Shown here: positions 1 to 4,981 of the stretch, piece after piece
Layout: every line of letters starts with the position of its first letter
Numbering within the stretch: position 1 is the stretch's first letter
Assembly (NCBI GenBank): GCA_035693105.1
Contig: DASSHC010000083.1
Location: 1 to 6,231 of the forward strand
Reading direction: 5' to 3'
DNA from: DASSHC01 sp035693105
GTDB lineage: Bacteria > Chloroflexota > Chloroflexia > Thermomicrobiales > Thermomicrobiaceae
Length of the DNA: 6,231 bases
Translations under genes and position numbers: made by a program
Notes under the pieces: model-generated
Database searches by the model: none
Seen by the model: only the letters and a program-made list of their open reading frames with translations
Told to the model about the DNA's origin: nothing

Positions 1-170
1 TGGAAAGGTTTCTGAGACGATGTTATCGGCGGCTTTGAAAGCACGGTTCCCAGTACTCAGGATCGAGTTTTAGGTCTAGGCGAAGGCGTTTGTTTCAGTC
101 AATCGTCCGTTGGAAGGAGCCCCGGAATCCTAGGGCATCTGTCTGATAAAGAATCCTGCGAGCGCGCTGG
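1..170. other. Left-edge region without a convincing gene
   Basis: This stretch is visibly poorer in G+C than the rest of the window (30 of the first 60 bases are G or C). No frame shows a recognisable domain. On the plus strand, positions 2-73 are open from the window edge to a TAG stop at 71-73 and would encode 23 residues (GKVSETMLSAALKARFPVL and four more). This could be the C-terminal tail of a gene lying to the left, but I do not recognise it and chance is a fair explanation. The rest should hold the 3' flank of the minus-strand carboxypeptidase gene; I see no strong stem followed by a T-run that would mark its terminator. Confidence 0.4.
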
Positions 171-851
171 TCACTGCTGAATCCGAGGATCGTGCGTCGG
201 GTCGGCGTACATGGGCGGGCAACCGTGATCGGCGGCTTCCGGGCGCAGTTCGTAGTGCCAGGGTTCGTTGCGGTAGATCTGGCACAGTCCGTACTTGGCG
301 CCGTGTTCGGACAGCCACGCCATGGCACCGGAGGGCCCGATGTCGACCGCGTCCCCCGACACGTGAGCAGACGTGTTGGGGGTGTCGACCCAGCGGGCAG
401 CTTCCTTTGCTGAGCCATACTTCGCGATCGCCTCACGGAATAGTTGCTCCTGGTACCTCGGGGAACGCCAGCCGCTGGTGACGACGAACTCGACCCCGTC
501 GCCCGCGGCATCCGTGGCCGCCTGGCGGAGGGCGCCGAGGAGAGCTGGATTAAGGTTGGCCACGGCCGGAAATTCGTTATCGAAGACCGTCACGCCGTCA
601 GGGACGACACCGTCAGCCTCGCCAAGTGCACCAATTTGGTCGCCGTGAAGACTGTCGTGCGGGTGGTGCGTGACCGGCTCCGCAGCGATGGGTGATGCGG
701 CCGTCGGGGACGAGGACGCCGGCAGCTGGTAGTGGAGGGTCGCGGTGATCGCCACCGTGACGACGAGCAGGCCGCCGGCAAGGATCCTGAGAATCCGACG
801 GTTCGTTGTTGGTGCTGGTTCGCGGTATTTCATGCCTCCAGTCTGGGCCAC
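171..851 (-). CDS. VanY-type M15 family D-alanyl-D-alanine carboxypeptidase, membrane-anchored
   Basis: This is a zinc D,D-carboxypeptidase of the peptidase M15 (VanY) family, expected to remove the terminal D-Ala from peptidoglycan stem peptides outside the membrane. Counting from the GTG at 851 (226 aa), residues about 19-40 form one hydrophobic segment after a basic N-terminus (NRRILRILAGGLLVV), which suits a type II membrane anchor. A low-complexity Ser/Pro/Ala/His linker follows. The catalytic domain spans about 85-226. Visible motifs are SGWRS (126-130), SAHVSGDAVDIG with zinc ligands His163 and Asp170, and EPWHYE with catalytic Glu196 and zinc ligand His199. Cys190 and Cys211 may form a disulfide, and the tail GCPPMYADPTHDPR resembles actinobacterial VanY proteins. 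All key residues are present. The start is uncertain: the ATG at 833-831 (220 aa) has GGAGG only one base upstream, and the GTG at 851 has no clear ribosome-binding site. The gene diverges from the two-component operon, which probably regulates it. Absence of vanHAX means a resistance role is not shown. Confidence 0.9.
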   Translation of the reverse strand: MAQTGGMKYREPAPTTNRRILRILAGGLLVVTVAITATLHYQLPASSSPTAASPIAAEPVTHHPHDSLHGDQIGALGEADGVVPDGVTVFDNEFPAVANLNPALLGALRQAATDAAGDGVEFVVTSGWRSPRYQEQLFREAIAKYGSAKEAARWVDTPNTSAHVSGDAVDIGPSGAMAWLSEHGAKYGLCQIYRNEPWHYELRPEAADHGCPPMYADPTHDPRIQQ

Positions 852-919
852 GTCGTGTTGCCGGCACGTATGTGGTTTTCGATATGCCGACGAGATGCGC
901 CAGCTCGTAGAATCGGAGC
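852..919 (+). promoter_or_regulatory. Divergent intergenic region with a likely leaderless promoter for the regulator operon
   Basis: This 68-bp gap separates the divergent carboxypeptidase and response-regulator genes, so it must hold both promoters unless they are read from further away. TAGAAT at 908-913 is a good -10 hexamer whose expected transcription start, 6-7 bases downstream, falls on the A of the ATG at 920. This implies a leaderless mRNA, and it fits with the GGAG at 915-918 being only one base from the start codon, too close for normal ribosome binding. No good -35 is visible about 17 bases upstream (TGCCGA at 885-890). A perfect 8-bp palindrome TGCCGGCA lies at 859-866, and its TGCCG half recurs at 885-889. 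These could be operator half-sites for the regulator, but that is inference. Confidence 0.4.
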
Positions 920-1615
920 ATGCGGGTGTTGATCGTTGAGGACGAACCCTTTATGGCCGAAGCCATCCGCGATGGCTTACGCCTGGCAGCGATCGCGGCC
1001 GACATCGCCGGTGATGGCGACACCGCGCTGGAGCTGCTGAGCGTCAACGCCTACGACATCGCCGTCCTCGACCGCGACATCCCTGGCCCCTCCGGCGACG
1101 AGATCGCCGCACGCATCGTCGCTTCCGGCAGCGGCATGCCGATTCTCATGCTCACCGCTGCCGACCGGCTCGACGACAAGGCCAGCGGGTTCGAGCTCGG
1201 CGCCGACGACTACCTTACGAAGCCGTTCGCACTCCGAGAACTGGTGCTCCGTCTCCGCGCGCTCGACCGCAGGCGTGCCCACAACCGGCCACCCGTGCGC
1301 GAGATCGCCGGTCTCCTGCTGGATCCGTTCCGCCGCGAGGTCTACCGCGACGGCCGCTACGTCGCGCTCACCCGGAAGCAGTTCGCCGTGCTCGAAGTCC
1401 TCGTCGCGGCCGAAGGCGGTGTCGTCAGCGCCGAGGAGCTGCTGGAGCGGGCGTGGGATGAGCACACCGACCCGTTCACCAACGCCGTGCGTATCACGGT
1501 CTCGGGACTGCGCAAACGGCTCGGCGAACCCTGGCTGATCGCGACGGTGCCCGGCGTCGGCTACCGCATCGATACGGGACCAGACGCCCGAACCAAGGGA
1601 GTCGAGCGTGGATAG
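920..1615 (+). CDS. OmpR/PhoB-family (VanR-like) response regulator
   Basis: This is a cytoplasmic two-component DNA-binding regulator of 231 aa, the normal length for the family. The receiver domain (about 1-115) has the acidic pocket Glu7-Asp8, the phospho-acceptor Asp51 in VLDRDIPG, the switch Thr79 in MLTA and the conserved Lys101 in LTKPF. The winged-helix output domain (about 122-219) shows the OmpR pattern: LTRKQFAVLEVL, then SAEELLERAWDE, the recognition helix in NAVRITVSGLRKRLGEP, and the wing IATVPGVGYRI. LDRDIPG resembles actinobacterial VanR-type regulators. The ATG at 920 is the only good start: a stop (TAG, 908-910) lies just upstream in frame, and MRVLIVEDEP is the family's usual beginning. 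The gene overlaps the histidine kinase gene by 8 nt, so the two are cotranscribed and probably translationally coupled. Likely targets are its own operon and the divergent carboxypeptidase gene. No key residue is missing. Confidence 0.95.
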   Translation: MRVLIVEDEPFMAEAIRDGLRLAAIAADIAGDGDTALELLSVNAYDIAVLDRDIPGPSGDEIAARIVASGSGMPILMLTAADRLDDKASGFELGADDYLTKPFALRELVLRLRALDRRRAHNRPPVREIAGLLLDPFRREVYRDGRYVALTRKQFAVLEVLVAAEGGVVSAEELLERAWDEHTDPFTNAVRITVSGLRKRLGEPWLIATVPGVGYRIDTGPDARTKGVERG

Positions 1616-2732
1616 GGCGCCTGGGTTGAGCGTTCGTCTTAAACTCACCCTCAGTTACGCCGGCTTCCTCATGCTCGCAGGTGCCTTGCTGCTCGCCGCC
1701 GCCTGGCTCGCCGGCCAGGACCGGCGATCGTTTGAGTTCCTCCTGCGATACGTACCCGACGGTGCGATCAGCACCATCGGTCGCTTGGTGCCCGGGAACA
1801 CCAACTTCCTCCTGCGCGCGTTCGCTCCGGCCGCGGCCATCGTGTTGGCGTTCCTGCTGGTGTTCGGTCTGCTGGGCGGGTGGATTCTCGCCGGCAGCAT
1901 GCTCACCCCGCTGACTCACATCACAGACGCCACACGCGTGGCCGCCAACGGATCACTCTCTCATCGAATCCGACTACCGGGCCGCAGAGATGAGTTCCGC
2001 GAGCTCGCCGACGCCTTCGACGCCATGCTCGCGCGGCTCGAGGCGCACGTCGCCGAACAGCAGCGATTCGCCGCCAACGCCTCCCACGAACTGCGCACCC
2101 CGCTGGCGATCACGCAGACACTGCTCGACGTGGCCCGCAGCGATCCGAACCGCGACACCGGCGAGCTGGTCGACCGCCTCCACGCCGTCAACACCCGAGC
2201 GGTCGACCTCACCGAAGCCTTGCTCCTGCTCAGCCGCGCCAACCAACGGTCCTTCACCCGAGAATACGTCGACCTGTCCCTCATCGCGGAAGAAGCCACG
2301 GAAACACTCCTCCCCCTCGCAGAAAAGCACGGCGTCACCATCCAGACCTCAGGGGACATCACCCCCACCATCGGCTCACACGCGCTCCTGCTGCAGTTGA
2401 CGACGAACCTCGTGCACAACGCGATCGTCCACAATCTGCCTGAACAGGGCGCCGTGTGGGTCACGACCAGCGGTCACCCGAAGAGTATGGTGCTCACGGT
2501 CGAGAATACCGGCGAAGAGCTCACCCCACAGGTCGTTGCCACGCTTGTCGAGCCGTTTCGTCGCGGCACCGAACGCATACACACCGACCACGCCGGTGTC
2601 GGCCTCGGCCTGGCAATCGTCAAAAGCATCACCCAAGCACACGACGGAACCCTCACCCTCATTCCCCGGGCCGCCGGCGGGCTCTGCGTCACGGTGCAAC
2701 TCCCCGCCGCGCCACCGCACACGGGCGGATGA
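1608..2732 (+). CDS. HAMP-domain sensor histidine kinase (VanS-like)
   Basis: This inner-membrane sensor kinase of 374 aa partners the response regulator that it overlaps. It starts at the GTG at 1608 with AAGGGAG at 1595-1601, six bases upstream. Two membrane helices are visible (about 16-36 and 72-97), enclosing a short extracytoplasmic loop of about 35 residues, so sensing is more likely at or in the membrane than through a large ligand-binding domain. A HAMP linker follows (about 97-150). The dimerisation domain carries the phospho-accepting His160 in ASHELRTPLA. The ATPase domain shows the N box (NLVHNAIVHN, with Asn267 and Asn271), a slightly divergent G1 box (VENTGEEL, where many kinases have DNGPGI), the F box EPFRRG and the G2 box GVGLGLAIV (330-338). 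The module order and the small loop resemble actinobacterial VanS-type sensors beside VanY. The signal is unknown; envelope stress or a glycopeptide is inference from the neighbour. The kinase looks intact. Confidence 0.94.
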   Translation: MDRAPGLSVRLKLTLSYAGFLMLAGALLLAAAWLAGQDRRSFEFLLRYVPDGAISTIGRLVPGNTNFLLRAFAPAAAIVLAFLLVFGLLGGWILAGSMLTPLTHITDATRVAANGSLSHRIRLPGRRDEFRELADAFDAMLARLEAHVAEQQRFAANASHELRTPLAITQTLLDVARSDPNRDTGELVDRLHAVNTRAVDLTEALLLLSRANQRSFTREYVDLSLIAEEATETLLPLAEKHGVTIQTSGDITPTIGSHALLLQLTTNLVHNAIVHNLPEQGAVWVTTSGHPKSMVLTVENTGEELTPQVVATLVEPFRRGTERIHTDHAGVGLGLAIVKSITQAHDGTLTLIPRAAGGLCVTVQLPAAPPHTGG

Positions 2733-2872
2733 CGATCGGGGGAATTGCCGCACGGCCCGGAGAGGAATAGTCACCGCCTGTCGATCGGGGTATCGTGCGG
2801 CGTGAGCGTCACCGCGTACTGATTCGTCGGGTCGTTCGACGAGGACGCCGTCTGGTTGCTCGGAGGGAAAGC
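2733..2872. repeat. Intergenic spacer with short direct and inverted repeats
   Basis: This 140-bp gap between the kinase gene and the ClbS-like gene has several small repeats. CGATCGGGG occurs at 2733-2741 and 2782-2790. GTCACCGC occurs at 2770-2777 and 2808-2815. A 7-bp inverted pair, CCGCACG (2748-2754) and CGTGCGG (2794-2800), is separated by 39 bases. A compact perfect hairpin, TCGTCG (2824-2829) and CGACGA (2837-2842) with a 7-base loop, lies just upstream of the next gene's ribosome-binding site. No T-run follows any stem, so a standard intrinsic terminator is not supported. The hairpin could be an operator or 5' leader structure. In such GC-rich DNA, repeats of this size can arise by chance. 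Confidence 0.35.
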
Positions 2873-3448
2873 ATGCCAACGCGCGCAGAGATTCTGGACA
2901 CCTTGGCGGCGTCGCAGACGCGGGTCATGGCGTTTTTTCACGGGCTGAGCCTGCACGACCTGGAGCGCCCGGCAACGGCGAGTGGAGTTCCTGGAGCCGC
3001 TCCGTGGCGCGCCAAGGATCATTTGGCTCACCTGGTGCACAACGAGGGCAACATCCAGCACTTGCTGCGCCGTACGCTCGCCGGCGACCCGCGCGACGTG
3101 CTCCTAAGCCTGCAATACCCAGCGGGAATGCCGCTGCCGGGCACGCTGGGCGATTGGGACGCGCTGACCCCGGAGGAGCAGGGGCAGCTGGAGCTGGCCG
3201 TCGCCCGCGTCAATCAAACCTACCTGAACGCGCACCAGGACGACCCGCTGGAGCGGCTGGCCGCGGATTACCTGGCGGCGCGGCAGGAGCTCTTGGGCCT
3301 TCTGCACCAGTTCACCGATGAGCAGTTGGCCGCTGCGGTGCCCACGGTCGTCGGTGAGCAGGCCGCCGGCGACTTGTTTGCCGGGAGAGCGGAGCATGCG
3401 ACCCAGCACATAGCCTGGATTGAGGAAGGATGGCGTCAGGGCGGGTGA
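2873..3448 (+). CDS. ClbS/DfsB-like four-helix bundle protein (DinB superfamily)
   Basis: This is a 191-aa soluble protein with the pattern of the ClbS/DfsB family, a branch of the DinB/YfiT-like metal-binding four-helix bundles. It opens with PTRAEILDTLAASQTRVMAFF, a typical first helix. Next come the family's W-x-x-KDHLAHL segment (Trp45, His50), a central helical region, and a C-terminal helix ending GRAEHATQHIAWIEEG. His50, His175 and His179 are candidates for the three-histidine metal site seen in DinB-like proteins. The start is the ATG at 2873, with GGAGG at 2862-2866, six bases upstream. An in-frame GTG at 2795 would add 26 Arg-rich residues unlike the family, so I reject it. ClbS itself is a cyclopropane hydrolase that protects against colibactin, but most relatives have unknown substrates, so no specific reaction is assigned. 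It is on the same strand as the kinase gene but 140 bp away, so it is probably a separate unit. Confidence 0.82.
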   Translation: MPTRAEILDTLAASQTRVMAFFHGLSLHDLERPATASGVPGAAPWRAKDHLAHLVHNEGNIQHLLRRTLAGDPRDVLLSLQYPAGMPLPGTLGDWDALTPEEQGQLELAVARVNQTYLNAHQDDPLERLAADYLAARQELLGLLHQFTDEQLAAAVPTVVGEQAAGDLFAGRAEHATQHIAWIEEGWRQGG

Positions 3449-3772
3449 TGGATTGCTTGCTTCACCGCTCGGCACCGTCGTGACCCAGCGGACAGCGGGC
3501 CGCTGTTACCGTGCAGCTTGATGCGTGATCGCGTCGTGCCAACCGCCTGCGTCGCCGCGCGTCACGAGCTCGTCAGCGCGGAGCGAGTCGTCATAGATGC
3601 GCCAATCCGAGGGCCACGGCCGCCCCACCCATATGTGATGCGCAAAATGCCGCTTCACCGACTCTTTACTCCTTCCCAATCGTCAGTGATGCAACAGGCA
3701 CGACGAAACCCGCTGGTGTGCCTGGGCTCGATTCGTGCACGCGGGTCGCGCTCACGCGCGTCGATTGAGTCA
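3449..3772. other. Intergenic region between the ClbS-like gene and the IS630 element
   Basis: About 320 bp hold no convincing gene. The plus frame running through it into the transposase is open only by chance: its translation is not transposase-like and it lies outside the element's left inverted repeat. A perfect short hairpin, ACAGCG-GGC-CGCTGT, sits at 3492-3506, 44 bases after the ClbS-like stop codon. It could help end transcription, but no T-run follows. A small minus-strand ORF is listed separately. Confidence 0.5.
3506..3658 (-). CDS. Possible small ORF of 50 aa, unknown function
   Basis: Reading the minus strand from GTG at 3658 to TAA at 3508-3506 gives 50 residues beginning VKRHFAHHIWVGRPWPSDWR. 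The protein is unusually rich in Trp (four) and His (six), and an AAGGAG lies about ten bases upstream of the GTG. I do not recognise it. An in-frame TTG upstream would extend it by eight residues. It could be a genuine small protein, a remnant of a gene disrupted near the insertion sequence, or chance coding in GC-rich DNA. Its third codon positions are not strongly GC-biased, which argues against a well-used gene. Confidence 0.18.
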   Translation of the reverse strand: MKRHFAHHIWVGRPWPSDWRIYDDSLRADELVTRGDAGGWHDAITHQAAR

Positions 3773-3774
3773 TA

Positions 3775-3797
3775 CCGATCCCGAGTAGGAGTGGCGG
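3775..3797 (+). repeat. Left terminal inverted repeat of the IS630 element
   Basis: It begins CCGATCCCGAGTAGG and ends GTGGCGG. It pairs with the right repeat at 17 of 23 positions, and the seven innermost bases match best (TGGCGG perfect). The match continues into the flanking TA, which is read as the target duplication. Confidence 0.72.
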
Positions 3798-3850
3798 AAA
3801 CGGTGCTATGCTGCGGCGGCACGGGAGCGGCGGGAGGCAGCACGGCACGA

Positions 3851-4369
3851 CTGATCAAAGTGGACTGGGCGGAGAGCGCGGAGGATCTGTATCAGCGGTT
3901 CACCGTCGAGCAGGATCTGCCGCGGCGCAAGCGCGTGCAAGCGCTCTGGCTGGGGCGCAGCGGCCGCTCGGTGGCCGAGGCGAGCCAGGTGGCGGGAGTG
4001 GGTGAACGGAGCTTGCAGCGCTGGGTGAGCTGGTATCGGCAGGGCGGGCTGGCGGCGGTGCTGGCGCGGGTGCCGGGGCAGGGGGCGCGGGGGAACCCGA
4101 GCCGCTTGACGGCCGCGCAGCAGGAGGCGCTTCTGGCGGAAGTGGGGACGGGGCGTTTCCGGACCCATGCCGCGGCGCAGCAGTGGGTGGACGCGACCTT
4201 TGGCGTCCGCTACAGCTATCACGGTCTCTGGAGTCTGTTAGACCGACTGGGGGTGCATCCCAAAGTACCGCGCCCCAAGGCCGCCAAAGCCGATCCGGAC
4301 GTGCAGGCGGCTTGGAAAAAAGGGGGCTCCGCGACGCCCTCAGCGCCGCCGACGTGCGGCCGGGAATGA
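3851..4369 (+). CDS. IS630 transposase, N-terminal DNA-binding part (first frame)
   Basis: This frame encodes the DNA-binding half of an IS630-family transposase. The family-like sequence begins IKVDWAESAEDLYQRF. A helix-turn-helix follows (SVAEASQVAGVGERSLQRWVSWYRQGGL), then a second winged-helix-like part (RLTAAQQEALLAEV to HGLWSLLDRLGVHPKVPRP). These bind the element's ends. The start is uncertain: relatives usually begin M-I-K-V-D-W, and here the Met position is CTG (3851-3853), with GGGAGG at 3832-3837 rather far upstream. Alternatives are GTG at 3803 or GTG at 3860. The family homology in this frame ends at WKK (4313-4321). Beyond it the frame reads unrelated residues and stops at TGA 4367-4369. 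The catalytic half continues in the -1 frame, so either ribosomes slip at the A6 run or the copy is frameshifted. The fused product would be about 348 aa, the usual family length. Confidence 0.82.
   Translation: MIKVDWAESAEDLYQRFTVEQDLPRRKRVQALWLGRSGRSVAEASQVAGVGERSLQRWVSWYRQGGLAAVLARVPGQGARGNPSRLTAAQQEALLAEVGTGRFRTHAAAQQWVDATFGVRYSYHGLWSLLDRLGVHPKVPRPKAAKADPDVQAAWKKGGSATPSAPPTCGRE
4316..4341 (+). promoter_or_regulatory. Putative -1 frameshift site with an adjacent hairpin in the transposase gene
   Basis: Six A residues (4316-4321) followed by five G residues (4322-4326) lie exactly where homology leaves the first frame (AWKK) and resumes in the -1 frame (RGLRDALSAADVRPG). A6G runs are known slippery sites for insertion-sequence transposases. 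Immediately downstream, 4322-4327 (GGGGGC) can pair with 4336-4341 (GCCCTC) through six pairs, one of them G-U, around an 8-base loop. This could act as a stimulator, though it sits closer than the usual 5-9 bases. A one-base change in the homopolymer, real or a read error, would look the same. Confidence 0.5.
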
Positions 4370-4896
4370 TGCTCTATCTGGCCGACGAACTGCGGCTGGG
4401 CTTGCGGGGGCAGGTGCGGCGGGTGCTGGCGCCGCGCGGGGTCAAGATCGTCCAGCGAGTGCAGATCGAGTATCGCTGGCGCTATCTGGTGCTGGCCGTG
4501 GCACCCACCACGGGACAGCTGCGCTGGCAGTGGCTGGAGCGCTTCCGGCAAGACCAGCTCAAGCCGGTGCTGGCCGAGTGGGACCTGGAGGCCATCCTCT
4601 GGGATGGGGCGGGCACCCATCGCGGCAAGCAACTAGCCGAGTTGGCCACCCGGCGCGTGTACCTGCCGCCCTACAGTCCGGAGCTCAATCCGGTTGAGCG
4701 CGTCTTTCAGGAGTTGCGCCGCCAGGTGGAAGGGCGGGTCTACGACCGCTTGGACGACAAGCAAGCCGTGGTGGACACCGCCCTACAGCAGCTGGCCGCC
4801 GATCCGGATCGGGTCAAACTGCTCTGTGGCTGGGATTGGCTGCTGGCGGCCCTGGACCCGCGACCAGCTCCAGATACATCTCGTGAGGTGGCATAA
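4321..4896 (+). CDS. IS630 transposase, catalytic DDE part (second frame)
   Basis: This is the RNase H-fold catalytic half of the IS630 transposase, which cuts and joins the element's ends at TA targets. Coordinates run from the slip point to the TAA at 4894-4896; the frame is open upstream from 4183. The three catalytic acids are visible: Asp in YLADELRLGL (codon 4384-4386), Asp in ILWDGAGTHRG (4603-4605) and Glu in LPPYSPELNPVERVF (4696-4698), with 30 residues between the last two. LPPYSPELNPVE is the hallmark of the family. The part has no normal start of its own at the slip point. However, an ATG at 4366-4368 overlaps the first frame's TGA as ATGA, so termination-reinitiation could yield a 176-residue fragment that still holds all three acids. 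All catalytic residues are present, so activity is possible if the frame change is bridged. Confidence 0.88.
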   Translation, partial: RGLRDALSAADVRPGMMLYLADELRLGLRGQVRRVLAPRGVKIVQRVQIEYRWRYLVLAVAPTTGQLRWQWLERFRQDQLKPVLAEWDLEAILWDGAGTHRGKQLAELATRRVYLPPYSPELNPVERVFQELRRQVEGRVYDRLDDKQAVVDTALQQLAADPDRVKLLCGWDWLLAALDPRPAPDTSREVA

Positions 4897-4919
4897 CCGC
4901 CATGCTTACACGGAATTGG
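4897..4919 (+). repeat. Right terminal inverted repeat of the IS630 element
   Basis: It directly follows the transposase stop codon. Its reverse complement begins CCAATTCCGTGTAAG and ends TGGCGG, matching the left repeat at 17 of 23 positions. TA at 4920-4921 follows, matching the TA before the left repeat. Confidence 0.72.
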
Positions 4920-4981
4920 TATTACATCCAGAGGAATGCGCGATCATGGTGGAAGATCGTGGCCGAGGAGGGCCGGGATCC

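Larger units (their letters stand above)
3775..4919 (+). mobile_element. IS630-family insertion sequence, apparently complete
   Basis: The element is bounded by imperfect 23-bp terminal inverted repeats at 3775-3797 and 4897-4919; comparing one with the reverse complement of the other gives 17 matches of 23. Just outside both ends is a TA dinucleotide (3773-3774 and 4920-4921), as expected because IS630/Tc1/mariner-type elements insert at TA and duplicate it. The resulting length of 1145 bp is normal for the family. The right inverted repeat abuts the transposase stop codon (TAA, 4894-4896), a compact arrangement typical of such elements. The single transposase is split over two frames. It lies downstream of the ClbS-like gene and converges on the LuxR-type gene, 62 bp from that gene's stop codon, so it seems to have interrupted no neighbour. 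The exact ends are my alignment by eye and could move by a few bases. Confidence 0.82.

Noticed and set aside
977..1648. Minus-strand 223-aa open frame opposite the response regulator
   Set aside because: It is the complement of a gene with full family motifs, and its translation shows no domain.
2795..2872. Upstream GTG start for the ClbS-like protein
   Set aside because: It would add 26 Arg-rich residues unlike the family, whereas the ATG at 2873 has a well-placed GGAGG.
2376..2879. Minus-strand 167-aa open frame spanning the kinase end and the spacer
   Set aside because: Most of it is antisense to the ATPase domain of the kinase and it has no recognisable family.
3518..3850. Long plus-strand N-terminal extension of the transposase frame from ATG 3518
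   Set aside because: Its first 85 or so residues lie outside the left inverted repeat and show no transposase pattern; the frame is open only because the DNA is GC-rich.
4219..4632. Minus-strand 137-aa open frame inside the IS630 element
   Set aside because: It is antisense to the transposase, has Pro/Gln/His-rich low-complexity translation and no domain.
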